Shown piece after piece: positions 45,147 through 57,350 of a stretch of 64,000 nt of DNA. How positions within the stretch are numbered: position 1 is the first letter of the stretch; each line of letters starts with the position of its first letter. A model generated the notes under the pieces. That model was not told where the DNA came from and ran no database searches. It was given only the letters and a program-made list of their open reading frames with translations. A program made the position numbers and the translations under genes. Source of the stretch: Acorus gramineus (taxonomy: Eukaryota; Streptophyta; Magnoliopsida; Acorales; Acoraceae); NCBI GenBank assembly GCA_030737835.1, contig JAUJYN010000014.1, positions 2,424,652 to 2,488,651 on the forward strand. The letters are read 5' to 3'.

Positions 45147-48100
45147 TGTCACGCCCCAGGCGTCCCCGGGACGCGGCAAGTGTATATATATATCAGAATC
45201 TACTCAGGAGGTCAATAATATCATACACAAGCAGCCAAAATGACACACAGACAACAAAAGCAAGGCTGACAGGATATATATACACCAAATGCGGATAACT
45301 AAGACTGAATCTGTAATCAAAATATACTACAGACTCCATACATAATCACATGTCCTGTGAGAGCCAATATACATACAAAGACATCCAAATACAACACAAA
45401 CGCGTGCCCAAGCACGGAAAATACATACTGGTACAAGGGATGCTGATAGTCTCTGCAACTCGCGGGACGTGGCGCTACTCCGCTACTGATGAAGTCCCTC
45501 GGGGAGCTCCTCCTCCAGATCCGACTCAGATGACACTGAAGAAAAAGATTATGCGAGGGGTGAGCCACACGCTCAGTGAACGGCACAACCCATGCATCAC
45601 AGACAATATTGACTTCAACCAGAAAATCCTTATCCTCCACAACACATTATCAAGCCACAACAATGATATCAACAACTCAAAGCCGTGGGTCGCTCGATCG
45701 CTAACCCACTACACCCTCACCCTCACCCTTCAATGGGCGACAAGGATATTGGGACTGGCTATACCAAACCAGCGGGTCGCTTCCGCCAACCCGCTACACC
45801 CTCACCCTCACCCTCAAGGGTGACATAGCATATTGGGACTAACTGCACCAAAACCAGCGGGTCGCTTCCGCCAACCCGCCACACCCTCACCCTCACCCTT
45901 CAATGGGTGACATAGGATATTGGGACTTACAATCCAGTGGGTCGCCACATCGCCAGCCCACCATACCCTCACCCTCACCCTTCAATGGGTGACATAGGCT
46001 CTTGGGACTGACTAGGCTGTTGGTCACCCTTGGTCCACCGATAGTCTCTCCTCACTCCGCGGTTGTTTGGCCACTCCCATTCAGCACAGTCCGTCATCAA
46101 ATCAGGAGGCGCCTACTAGTGGGAGCCCCTGCAGGAACCTGTCTAACGCCGGGTAGTCTCTAACGGATCCAACGCAGGGAACAGAACAGCCTATCCATCG
46201 CATATGATCCACTCGGATCCGCAGACAACGCATCATAACAACTCTAACGTTCTGAATTCCTCAGAACCCACCAGGGCGCATAACTACGATGCGGGGAACA
46301 TGCATAAGGTCATAACAAGGGTGGAATATCGTTGGGGAAAGAAACTCGGGAGGGCAGCGTGAGTTCCCGCTATAGGACACCCCGACAACCAAACAAGGAA
46401 CACGGTGTACCCTAACCCGGGTCTCACCGCTGTCCTCGCAAGGCCCCTCCCCTATAATATTCACTATAACATGCAATTTAACAAGTACTAGCATTTAATT
46501 TAATAAATAAACTAGTAGGGCACATGCATCGGCCGGGCTTCCTAACATGGAACCAGGGAACATGCTGCATGGCTCATATACATATCCTAAGGGTGCAAGT
46601 CCCTAACATGCAAGGTCTAGGGTAACATGCATTCTACAATTAAATCACGCTCGCATGATATACATATTACACATGGTCAATATTTATCCATGGTGCCCCA
46701 GGAGAGGTCGGTATACGCCCAAGTGCGTATACACCTCTCTACTGGGTTGGATTGTCCCACTCACCAGGAATCGGGTCGACGCGCGACCGTCCGTCGAGAT
46801 CTGCAAGACAAGGTATTATTTGGTAAGTATTAATCCACAATTATCATTAAATACATAATTAAACACCCCAAACCCACAACAAGCATCCAACACTTCCCCA
46901 ACAACTACTCGCGGCCTCGGCAACCACCCGCACGGCCCCCGGCAACCACCCGCACGGTCGGCCACCGCCCGGACGCGCCACCGCGGGCCCCGCACGCCTC
47001 GCGCCGGTCCGCGAGCACCCCGCGCGCCCCCGCACGCAGTGCCCCGCCTCGCGCGCACCCCGCGCGCACCTCCGCCACCTTGCCGCACCTCGCGCGCACC
47101 TCGCACGCACCCCGCACACCTTGCCGCACCTCGCGCGCACCTCGCACGCACCTCGCGCACTGCCCCGCGCCCCGTGCCTCCTCCGCGCGCGCCCCGGCAC
47201 CTCGGCCAGCACCTCCTCGCGCGCCTAGCACCTCGGCCAGCACCTCCTCGCGCGCCTGAGGCCACCAGCCCACACTCCCGCCCTGCCAGCACACCAGCAC
47301 GAGCAAGGCAGCCAGCCCCCGACCCGCGCACGCCCGCGCGCAGGCCGCGCGCACGCACGCCCGCGCGCGCACGCGCATCCCTGCACGCGCCCAGCCCACG
47401 CGCGGCCCGGGGCTGCTGCCGCCGCTGCTTGCTGCCCGGGACGGCGTCCCCGCCTGCCGAGCACCTCCAACCACCTCTCCCACTGCCGCCGACCCCTCCA
47501 ACCACCTCCGACCACCCTCCGACGACCCCCACAGCCACCGACCACCCCCAATCACAAAACCCACCCCCCAAGCACACATTCATGCAAGAAAAGAGGGAAG
47601 GGAAGCTTACCGAGGGGAGGGGAAGACGTTCGGTAGCTCCTCGCGCGCCGAAACCTTCCTCAAAGGCTTTTCCACACCCCGATCTATCACGGCCCTCAAC
47701 TTGGGTCGAAACAGAGGAGAGAGAGAGGAGGTCGGGGAGGCTAGGATGGTCGGAAATCGGATTTGAAGGCACCGGAGCGTAGATCGGGACCCGATCTACA
47801 CTTCCCGTGTTTTAAGTTTTCGATTTTGAGGGGTGGAGGGGGCTCAAACGGAAGAAAAACGGAGAGGGGAGAGAGAGATCTCGACGAGGAAGACGATGAA
47901 CAGTGCTCCTCGAAATTAGCTCACCCCAATTTATAGTGCGCGACTTAAAAACCCAGATACGCCCCGGAACTGCGAAATTTTTGCAAACGATGCCAGAATT
48001 CGATGAAATTTTCGTGAGAGGTCTAAAATGGCACCAGGACACCAAATATGCAATTAGATTTTCAATCGGAGTCCTCTAGCTCAGACGATAGCTAACAGTC

Positions 48101-48200
48101 TGAAATTTTGCGGTTCCGATCGAAAAACCCTAAAAATTTTAAAACTGCCAGAAATGCTCCAACGGTTACCAGCAGGCTAAAAAGTGACACATATATAACA
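45147..48200 (-). repeat. Element B, 5' LTR
   Basis: This LTR matches 38,218-41,201 almost base for base, including the minisatellite (45,712-46,020), CG-rich core (46,905-47,560) and TATA box (47,930-47,940). It has one additional stretch of about 70 bases in the core and a few small length differences. Confidence 0.92.
46905..47560. repeat. CG-rich core, B 5' LTR
   Basis: This is the same core as 39,960-40,560, with an added run at about 47,120-47,190 that repeats CCTCGCGCGCACCTCGCACG. The addition looks like slippage within the CG-rich sequence. Confidence 0.82.
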
Positions 48201-48205
48201 TATGG
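48201..48205. repeat. Target site duplication TATGG, right
   Basis: This repeats 38,213-38,217 and ends element B. Confidence 0.92.
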
Positions 48206-50076
48206 GATGCTAGGAAAGCTTTCTTGGGTACATTGTTGGTCCTCTTTTGGGTGCATCAGTCCTTCAAAAATTTAGCATAGGTTGGTATCTGTTGGATAGC
48301 ATCTAGGAGCAGAATGTTCACGCGAACTTGCTTAAACACCTCTAAAATTTTATTTAGCTGGGCAGATTTCTTAGTTGAACCTAATCACTGAGAATATGGG
48401 GCCTTGGGAACATAAACTCTCTCAAGAGAATCATTGGGCTTTGCTTTCTCTGGGATGGATGGGCCAGAAGGGATGGGTTCAGAATCTGGGTCCTCATGAA
48501 TAAATTTGGGCTTGTCCTTATCATCTTCAACATCATTACTAGGCATAATAACCTTGTTGTCCACTTGTTTACCAGACCTAAGAGTAGTGATTGCATTAAC
48601 ATGGTTGGACTGGTTACTAGAAGAATCTTGGATTTGTCCTTGAAGAATGGGTCCTCTAGGGTTGGGCTTAGGTTGACTAGGAAACTTTCCTTTCTCTCTC
48701 TCTCTCATGGTGGTGGCCAATTGACCAACTTGAATCTCAAGACGGGAGATTGCCTATGTGGTGGATTGAAGGATTTGCCCTGTAGATTGCATAAATTGAT
48801 TCAAAGTGGCATACATCTGGGAGGATGATTGAGTTAAATTTTGAGTGGACTTCAAAAGAACATTTAGCCCTTTCTCTAAGGAAGAGAACTTCTTCTCATT
48901 TTCTGTTTAAATTAGGCAGAGGAAATGGAGTAGACATGGGCCCTGAGTTACGTCTATGATACATGGGAGCTTGAGGAGGTCCCTGTGGGTCTCTCTGGTA
49001 TGGGCCTTGAGTCCACGACAGATTTGGATGATTCCTCCATCTAGGATTATAAGTTTGAGCATATGGGTCATTTTTCCTCCACTGTAAAGCTATTGGCATG
49101 TCCGGCCCAACTTTCCTTGTGGGATGACAGGGAAGGACAGTCTTCTGCTAGGTGATTTGAAGATTTACATAAAATGCAGACAATAGTAGGGTTGGAGGTT
49201 GAGACTTGATTAACAGAACCATGATTTGGTTTCATCTCTAGGGCCTCTACTCTATGAATGAGAGATGAAAACTTAGCTTCAGACTCAAAGCTACTATCAA
49301 TGGAATGAATACCTCTCCCTTAGAAGGCATGAGTTTCTCAGGCTCTCTAATTGTCTCCCATTGCATGGATTTTTTAGCTACTCTTCCAAAATGCACATGC
49401 TTCAGTTTCATTTTTATTGGTAAATTCACCACTACACATTGATTCAACCATAGTTCTTGTGGTGTAATTCAAACCTTCATATAAAATTTGCACTAATCTC
49501 CAAACCTCAAATCCATGATGAGGACATTGCAACAAGTCCTTGAATCTCTCTAAATATCTCCATAAATATTCTCCCTCCTTTTGAATGAATTGATTTATAT
49601 TCATGCGAATCTTAGCAGTTTTATGATTAGGAAAGAACTTCTTCAAAAATATCATAATTAATTGATCCCAAAGTGGTGATAGAATTTGCGGGTAGAACAT
49701 TCAACCACTTTGTAGCATTATCTTTGAGGGAGAAGTTGATTAACCTCAACCGGATGGAATCATCAATTAGCTGTTGAAGTTTTATAGTGGAACAAACTTC
49801 CTCAAATTCCCTAATGAAAAGATATGGATCCTCAGATCCATCAAATTTTGGGAGCGTATTAATCATCCCAGGCTTGATCTCAAAGTTGTTAGCATTGGTT
49901 GTTGGTAACACAATGCATGAGGGTTGCATAGTTCTAGATGGATACATGTAATCCTTCAAGGTCTTTGGAATAACAGCTACTGTGTTATCCATGGTGATGG
50001 TTGAATCGGTACGAATCAATCGGTTTTTAGAATCCCTAGACAAAAAATGCTCATAAATCAAAATATCCCAAATCAA
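48206..50076 (-). pseudogene. F gag (Athila type), degenerate
   Basis: Three overlapping frames cover gag. The segment 50,076-49,627 contains NTLPKFDGSEDPYLFIREFE and FSLKDNATKWLNVLP. The segment 49,700-49,374 has IMIFLKKFFPNHKTAKIR. The segment 49,099-48,385 has YNPRWRNHPNLSW, AITTLRSGKQVDN and ERVYVPKAPYSQ, which are Athila Gag phrases. A last part near 48,230-48,360 resembles the segment linking Gag to protease. Frame changes near 49,690, 49,370 and 48,900 and a stop at 48,385 break it. Gag would form the particle that packages element RNA. Confidence 0.85.
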
Positions 50077-50870
50077 GAATATACTTTCACAACCAACAGA
50101 TTAAGATTTATCTTGTTAAGTGAGGGAGAATGATTTTTAAAAGATCTAGTTGTTGAGGATGTTCTTCCTTACAGGACAGCTCCTAACTGTTCCAAGATAT
50201 GCCTCAAGCTTGCCAATTAACCATCAACCACTCAACAACCAGAAAAGTGTAAGGGATTAGTGGGGGGGTCTTCCACGCTTTCACATGTTCCTCAATTAAG
50301 TAACCACGTCCTTTAAGGTAGAAACCGCTTTCCTAGACATCATTAAATGGTTAATGGCTCACTGGAGTATCTCTTGGCATCTCTTATTGAGCTCGAAAAC
50401 CTAGGGAAGTCTAGTTCATTTTATTTTAATTAAGCTCATGGGTTTGACAAATGCTCAAGATGATGATTTGTGAGCCAAGGGTGATGAAATCCCCACCTTA
50501 TGTTATGTGGAACAACAATACTTAGATGAATGCTAATTGAAAAATGCACACACCGAAAATCCCAATCAACCCCAAAAGTAATCCACTTGTAGAAGATTCG
50601 TGGGTGAATAAAATACTCACAACTCACACACTGTGAGGGAAGAATTAAATCCACCTTTTTGCCGTGATGAAATGGTTCACCTTAGGGTCGCCTTTGAGCA
50701 CTTTTGGATACTCGTTTAGAGAAAGAATGGTTAAGCCTTACACCATTCTTTGTTGTGTTCTTGTAGGTTCTTGATATCCTGCAAAACATGAAGAGAAAAA
50801 AAATCAGCAAAAGTAAAGAAAAAAAACTAATCCGAAAGATAAATCAACATCAAATATAATTTGAAACAAT
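50077..50870. other. F leader between primer site and gag
   Basis: About 800 bases have no coding signal, as expected for the untranslated leader of an Athila-type element. Minor ORFs here have no recognisable motif. Confidence 0.5.
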
Positions 50871-50888
50871 TCCCCGGTAACGGCGGCA
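50871..50888 (-). promoter_or_regulatory. F primer-binding site (tRNA-Asp like)
   Basis: The minus strand reads TGCCGCCGTTACCGGGGA. The usual Athila site TGGCGCCGTTGCCGGGGA, complementary to tRNA-Asp, differs at two positions. It lies six bases from the 5' LTR. Confidence 0.78.
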
Positions 50889-50894
50889 AAAACT

Positions 50895-52274
50895 TGATTG
50901 ATTATTAAAGTTGTTATTAATTACCGCAAGTTCATGGATCATTACAGAAGTATAGATCTAGCAAATACGGGTCGATCCCACAAAGAATTGTTCAAATTAA
51001 ATTATTAATTGATTTAACTAATCGAACTAGACAGGAAGATTGATGAAGGTTTATTTTTTTTTATTTTTTAAAAACGAATATTAATATAAAAAGATAACTA
51101 GGGTTTTAGAATCTACCATGCAATACCAATTTAGAGGTTATATTCAAATGTGAAACTCCACCATATAACTCAATCAATATTGACGTTAGTCAAATACCAA
51201 TCAGAAATTAAATATTAAAATCATATTAATTATTTCATAAAATGATCTATCTCCCTTCCCTTTATATAAAATCTACCAACTCAATATTCAACTTGTTAAG
51301 AAAAAGCATAAAATATCAGAGAACCCAATCAAAGCATATTTTATCAAATCAAATACAAGAGATTTTTGCAGAATGTAATAAGAAATTCACATGAAAGAAA
51401 AGAGAATTGAAGGAGAGATTGATATTCAATAAAGCAAACAATATGGAGAATTCAGATTTAAATATAAAATCCTAAACTAGCATTGCATGGTTTCATCTTC
51501 AACCCTAGTTGAAGATTTAGCTAGACATGATCAAACGAAATAAAAGAAACCGTATTGGATAAACATAATTCTGAAAATAAAAACATATAAAAATTCAGAT
51601 CTAATAGAATACAGGAATACGAAATGAAAAACAAAAAGAAAACTCTTGAATCTTTCTCCTTTGGTTGTCCCTTTGCCTCCTTGTTTGATGCCTTTTCTTG
51701 GCTTCATGTGTTCCTTTTATAGCCTCCAGCTTTGAATCTCGACCATTGATTTGTAATGAATTGGATGGTCAAGATTGGCCATCAACTTTTCTCATATGAA
51801 TATTTGACAAGTTTAGAAGGTAAAATCTTTCATTCTCGTCATTAATTTTCTGCAGAATCTTCGGATGAATTTTTGAACCCTAATAAGGTGGAATTGCATT
51901 CATGAAACATTGATTTGTAGATCTTGAAAATATATTTTCAACGCCATATTTTGGGCCAAGATACAATACTTGAGGCAAAAGTTATGGTTAAAATAGTAGG
52001 ATGGTTTTAGCATTGATTTGAAGAATATTTGATTGGATTTTGATTTTTATTCTCTCTTCACCAAATATTTATCTAGCATGATTTTGAATCTTCAAGAATC
52101 CTCTTGATTCTCCTTCATTTCTTTAAATGATATTTTGCATTGATAATAATCATTTATCTCAATTACCTGCAATAATAAATAAATTCTGAATATTAGTCAT
52201 TATTACACATAAAATTAAGAAATAAAAAACTAAATTAAGGGGCTTAAATGTGCAAATAATACATACGCTTATCA
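50895..52274 (-). repeat. Athila-type element F, 5' LTR
   Basis: This is the pair of 34,820-36,202, with TATA at 51,713-51,724. Several substitutions and small indels separate the two LTRs, more than separate the B LTRs, which agrees with B being the later insertion. Confidence 0.85.
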
Positions 52275-54385
52275 CCTATTGGTTTGAAGAGCCTATAAAA
52301 TGGTGCCATTGTTGGTGAAGAAAAAAGAAAAGAAAGAGAGCAAGCAAAGTAGAAGAGATAAGAGCCCATACCCTGTTAAAATTCTTAGGCAACCTTCCCA
52401 CCACCTGAAATCATAGAGAAAGAGAGCATTTTAGCATAAACAAACACCCCTTTCATTCCCATAAAACACCTAGGTCACTTTGTTCTCTTTTCTTTCTTTG
52501 TTTATTCACTAATAGCTTAAGTGAGGAACTTAAGTTTCTTTCACTGTTAAAGCTTTGTAATCACCCACTTGTAAGCCAACTAAAGATTATATATAAGCTT
52601 AGGTTTGAATAATTGGTGTGTGTGAAAGGTTTCCTATTTAACTAAACTCTCCATTTGGAAATGAGATTCACCTGATGGACTGCCTTGCTTGAGGCCGTCG
52701 GTCGGTTGGTCCAGGGACCATTTGGAACTCCGCTTTTGGCTCTCCATTATTTTTGGGTTTGAACCCCAAGGACTACTAACCTTTTTTTGCTTTATTTATT
52801 TTTTTTGCCTTGTTTCATTACTGTTTATTTCCATTTCTGCTCGTTTCTTTCATATTTATTGCTTAGTTACTCTTAATAACTCCTTCTTTCCTGCTTTTAT
52901 TAAAATTCTGAAGTTTCTTGAGCGACGGCTCCACCAGGATCCATCGGTTTTGTTCTTTGTGCTTGCATTCTCCTGTGTTGTTTTGAAACTGCTTTTCCTT
53001 TCTTGGTTTGCTTACTGCTCACATGATCTCATATAATTTAATTAATTGTATCTATTTATGCTTAATAGGGCCTGAACCAATATATATGGATCTTAGCACT
53101 CCATCCATTTCTCATAAGGTTCTTGTTTCTGATCTAATTGTCCTGGAAGGACACATTAGAGAGATCTGATCATTAATTACTTGTATTTGAAATTTTGTTT
53201 TGTTCGTATTTCTTTTTGTACTTAATGAGTTTGCATCAAATATGATTCTTGCAAAAGCAAAACCCTAAAAAACTATCCAAACTCATTTTCAAATGTTGTC
53301 TTAGAACCAAAACAGAAAAACTTGATAACTATCATTACCATGATCTTACTGAAGCTCCTCTTGCTCTTCTTCTTCCTGAATCTGGAAAGCATTTAGTTGC
53401 ACTCTTCGATCGCGTAACTCCCAATGCTTAGCAACTGATAATGGTCGAAAGACGGTAGACCTCCAACATCTTGTGAAAACGGCCAAGACATCTAAACATC
53501 TCTTACTTTGTATGCTATCATACATGATAGAAAGAACCAATTTATTAGCATATACCATCTAATGGAGAATCTTGATGCAATATCACAATACCAAGTAATG
53601 ATATCCTTGTCCTTTTAAAAAGGATACTTACATGCCACTATGAAAATAAATGTAATAATTGACTGTTCTAGAATTCTAAGACAACTACTACTTGGGAAGG
53701 ATTTAGAAAATAATTTTTCTTAAGAAATATGTAGAGATCAACCCTTCTTCATAACATTGCCACCATAGGTGCTATCTTTTTTTATTTTCCATTTTTTTTT
53801 TCTAGAAGGCAAAATGAGTTCTGTGTGTGTAACACAAAGAATTTCCAAGGGTTTGTGTTATATTTATGAGGTCTGAAACAATAGAATGCACCCGTAATTG
53901 TATTATTGATCATTCATTGCTCATCTTCTTAGCATTCCATTTTGCCTCTTTGAATGGATAAGCTAAGCTTAAGAAAATGGTGCTGTTTCATGTAAACCTT
54001 ATATGTAATCCTGTGTGCAGTCTTATTTCACAAACTATATATATGCTATATGCGTTAGGGAGTATACACAATAATTTGGAGCATATACTTCTTTTTTTTA
54101 AAAGGAACTTAAAATTGACAACTTCAAACAAAATCAATACATATGAGGGGCAGTACAAAGAACTGCATTTAAAACTGTACATAAATTATTAGTCTTTAAG
54201 AGAAATTGCAGAAGGCCATGTAATTGCCATCCATAAAGGATTAATCATCCACTAACAAGAATGTTAAGCTCAAACACACACAAACTTAAGCTATAAGTTC
54301 CAATCAAATAAAGAGAAATAGCAACAACAAATTATGCCACAAGTTAAAGAAGATCAATAAGCATGTTTCCTTTCATTTCCAATGT
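52275..54385. other. Unassigned AT-rich DNA, possibly host sequence
   Basis: No retroelement domain is visible. Pyrimidine-rich stretches (52,490-52,560 and 52,770-52,900) and an AT-rich background resemble intergenic or intron DNA. The left flank does not continue the interrupted E4 exon, so element F and E4 did not meet by simple insertion. Confidence 0.4.
53249..53431 (+). CDS. Possible small ORF, 60 codons, not recognised
   Basis: It starts MQKQNPKKLSKLIFKCCLRT and continues with HYHDLTEAPLALLLPESGKH. It has an uneven composition unlike random AT-rich DNA and a plausible ATG context (CAAATATG in the region upstream). No family is recognised, and it could be an exon of a larger gene or chance. 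Confidence 0.2.
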   Translation: MQKQNPKKLSKLIFKCCLRTKTEKLDNYHYHDLTEAPLALLLPESGKHLVALFDRVTPNA

Positions 54386-54390
54386 TGGCA
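54386..54390. repeat. Target site duplication TGGCA, left
   Basis: TGGCA lies before TGTTATATTTG and again at 57,895-57,899 after GGGGCATGACA. Confidence 0.9.
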
Positions 54391-54653
54391 TGTTATATTT
54401 GTGTCACTTTTAACCTGCTGGTAACCGTTGGAGCGTTCTGGCAGTTTTTCAATTTTTTTCTGGTTTCGATCGGAACCGCTAATTTTTGGACTGTTAGCTA
54501 TCGTCCAGAGTTAGAGGACTCCGATTGGAAATCTAACTGCATATTTGGTGTCCTGGTGCCATTTTAGGCCTCTCACAAAAATTTCATCGAATTCCGGTAA
54601 CGTTTCCGAAATTTCGCAGTTCCGGGGCGTATCTGGGTTTTTAAGTCACTTGC

Positions 54654-54660
54654 TATATAA
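54654..54660 (+). promoter_or_regulatory. Solo LTR D TATA box
   Basis: TATATAA lies about 265 bases into the LTR, in the place of the B TATA box. Confidence 0.55.
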
Positions 54661-55149
54661 ATGAAATCTAATTTTTGGTTGACCACTATTCATCATCCCT
54701 ACCAAATGCATTTTCTCTCTTCCCTCTCTCCATTTCAAGCTTTTGAGCCCCCTAGACCCCTCAAACCTAAAAACCTAAAGCATAGGAAGTGTAGATCGGG
54801 TCCCGATCTACACCCCGGTGCTTTCAAATCCCGATTCCGGTGAGATTTGCCCCTCCGTCCCCCTCTCTTCTCCTCTGTTTTGGACCATTTCGAGGGCCAA
54901 GATAGATCCGGGCGGTGGAAGCCTTTTGAGAGAGGTTTCGGTGCGCGGAGAGCAACCGGACTTCCCTTCTTCCCCTCGGTAAGCCTCTTTTCCCTCTTTT
55001 TCATGCTTAGATGTATGTTAGGAGGGTAGATTTGAGGTTGGGAGGCGGTCGGCGGCGGTGGGTGGCCGTCGAAGGGCTGTGGAGGTGGTCGGAGGTTGGG
55101 GGTGGTGGGTGGTGGAGGTTGGATGGCTCGGTCTAGGTGTTGGGCTGTC

Positions 55150-56110
55150 CGGGTAGGCTGGGAGGCTGTTCCGGGAGAGTAGGCAGCAGGCGCAGCAGGT
55201 TGGCGCACTAGGTGGCCGGGCGCGCGGGTGCGTGCGCGCAGGCGTGCGCGCGGCGTGCGCTCGGGTGGGGCTGCAGGCAGGCTGGGCGTGCTGTGCGCTG
55301 GCGTGCTAGGCGCGCTGGGAGGGGGGCTAGCCAGGTAGGCTGGGAGCAGGCGCACCAGTTTGCCGGGCGCGCGAGCGCGTGCGCGCGGGCGCGCGCGCGG
55401 GGGGTGCAGGGGGAGGCATGCGGGTAGGCTGGCTGCGGGCTGTGCGAGCAGGGCAGGCCATGCTAGGGCAGCTGGCAGGGGGTGATCGGGCATCAGGCGG
55501 GCAGTGGCTGGGCATGCAAGGCGAACGGTGCTCGGGCCACTCGGCGACGCGCGCAGGAAGGCAGCGCGGGCATGCTGGCAGGCGCGTTGGGTGCGTGCTA
55601 CCAGGCGCGCTGGGCGCATGTTGCGCGTGCGTGCGCGTGGGCGCTGCGTGAGGGTCCCGGGTGCTGGGCGCTGAGCGTCGGGTGCTGGGCCCCGGATACC
55701 GGGCGCTGGGCTAAGGCGCAGGCGTGCGCGCGGTGCAGTGGGTGCTAGCGGGTGGTGCGCGCGGGTAGAGGCTAGTAGGTGCGCGCGGAGTGCGCGCGGA
55801 TGGGGGGCTGGAGGTGCGCGCGGGGTGCGCGAGGGGCGAGACGCTGCGGGCGGGGCAAGACGCTGCGCCCGAGGCGTGCGGGGTGCTCGTGGGCCAGCGC
55901 GAGGCGTGCGGGGTGTGCGCGGGCGGCTGCGCTGGGGCGCAGGGGGAGCGCGGTGCACCCGGGAGGTTCGGCGGCGCGTCCAGGCGGCGGGCGGGGTCCC
56001 GGCGGTGCGCGGGGTGCGTTGGCTGAGGCGCGGCGGTGCACTTGGGCGGTCGGGTGACCGTGCAGGTGGTTGCCGGGGTGCTCGGGCTAACGTGCGTGCG
56101 GGTCGTATGC
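55150..56110. repeat. CG-rich core of solo LTR D
   Basis: Nearly 1 kb is dominated by GCGCGCGGG, GTGCGCGC and GGGCGCTGG phrases. It is the longest of the four cores. Long overlapping Arg/Ala/Gly frames here, including a 407-codon minus-strand reading, are composition artefacts. Confidence 0.82.
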
Positions 56111-56557
56111 ACGTTTGCCCGAGTGTTGGGTGTTTGGTTGTGGGTTTTGTGTATTTTGATGTCTTTGGTAGTAGTTGTGGGTTTTTAACTCACCATATAA
56201 ATGTCTGTCTTGCAGATCCTGACGGGCAGTCGCACGACGACCCGAACTTCGGTGAGTGGGACAATCCAACCCAGTAGAGAGGCGTCGTACGCATTTGGGC
56301 GTATACCGACCTCTCTTGGGCCACCATAGATGTATATTAACCGGCAGTAATATGTAATCCATGCTTGCATGATTTAAATGTAGAATGCATGCTACCCTAG
56401 TCTTTGTGTGTTAGGGACTTGCACCCATAGGATAGGTGTAAGAGCCATGCACCATGCCCCCTGTTTTCATGTTAGGAAACCTCGGCCTATGCATGCGTCC
56501 TACTAGTTTATTTATTAAATTAAATGCTAGTGTATGTTAAACGCATGTCTTAGATAA

Positions 56558-56850
56558 TATTATAGGGAGGAGCCTTGCGAGGTCAACATTGAGACCCGTG
56601 TTAGGGTACTCCGTGTTCCTTGTTTGGTTGTCCTGTATCGGGACCTCATGCTGCCCTCCCAAGGTTTCTAGTCCCATTAATATTATAAGTAATGTTATAT
56701 AACTGGTATGATTATTAGCAATTCTAGTGAATATTATAGGGGAGGGCCTTGCGAGGACAGCGGTGAGACCCGGGTTAGGGTACTCCGTGTTCCTTGTTTG
56801 GTTGTCGGGGTATCCTATATCGGGAACTCACGCCGCCCTCCCGAGTTCTT
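56558..56850. repeat. Tandem duplication of about 173 bases in solo LTR D
   Basis: Two copies start near 56,558 and 56,731. Both contain AATATTATAGGG, GGGTTAGGGTACTCCGTG (one base different in the first) and TTCCTTGTTTGGTTGTC, then end in a GCCCTCCC phrase. The B LTR has one copy (39,416-39,545). Confidence 0.8.
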
Positions 56851-57219
56851 TCCCCCAATGATATTACAACCTTGCTTTTATTGTACATGTTCCCCTTATC
56901 TTATTTATGCGCCCTGGAGGAACTCTGAAGAGTTCATGACATTTGAGTTGTAGAGATGTGTTGTCGGCGGATCCGAGTGGATCATATGTGTATGGATAGG
57001 CTGTTCTGTTTCCCTTCGTTGGATCCGTGTAGAGACTGCCCCAGCGTGATAAGGTCGTCCCTTTCGAGGGCTCCCATCAGTAGGCGCCTCCCGATATTTG
57101 TGACGGAGTGCGCTGAAGTTATGGGTGAAGGCCAGCGGCCTACGGAGTGGAGGAGAGACTATCGGTGGACTAAGGGTGACCAACAGCCTAGTCAGTCCCA
57201 AAATCCTATGTCACCCGTG

Positions 57220-57350
57220 GTAGGGTGAGGGTGAGGGTGTAGTGGGTTGGCGATGAGCGACCTACTGGATTTGTGATTGGATGATTATCAGTCCCAATAG
57301 CCTATGTCACCCATTGATGGGTGAGGGTGAGGGTGTGGTGGTTCGGCGAG
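57220..57350 (+). repeat. GGGTGA minisatellite in solo LTR D
   Basis: Two units begin near 57,222 and 57,319 with GGGTGAGGGTGAGGGTG followed by T-AGT-GGG or similar. The first has four GGG runs within about 24 bases on the sense strand. Confidence 0.8.

Larger units (their letters stand above)
38218..48200 (-). mobile_element. Element B: complete Tekay-like LTR retrotransposon, scrambled inside
   Basis: The element is 9,983 bases long with LTRs of 2,984 and 3,054 bases, a perfect TATGG duplication, a tRNA-Met primer site (45,128-45,140) and a polypurine tract (41,202-41,216). The internal region is 3.9 kb and lacks any intact frame. It contains a gag start, an LTR-like block, and pieces of RT, RNase H, integrase and chromodomain in the wrong order. 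The two LTRs differ at only three sites in the first 545 bases by hand count, so it inserted recently and must have used proteins from another element. It lies inside the gag-protease region of F. Confidence 0.9.
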
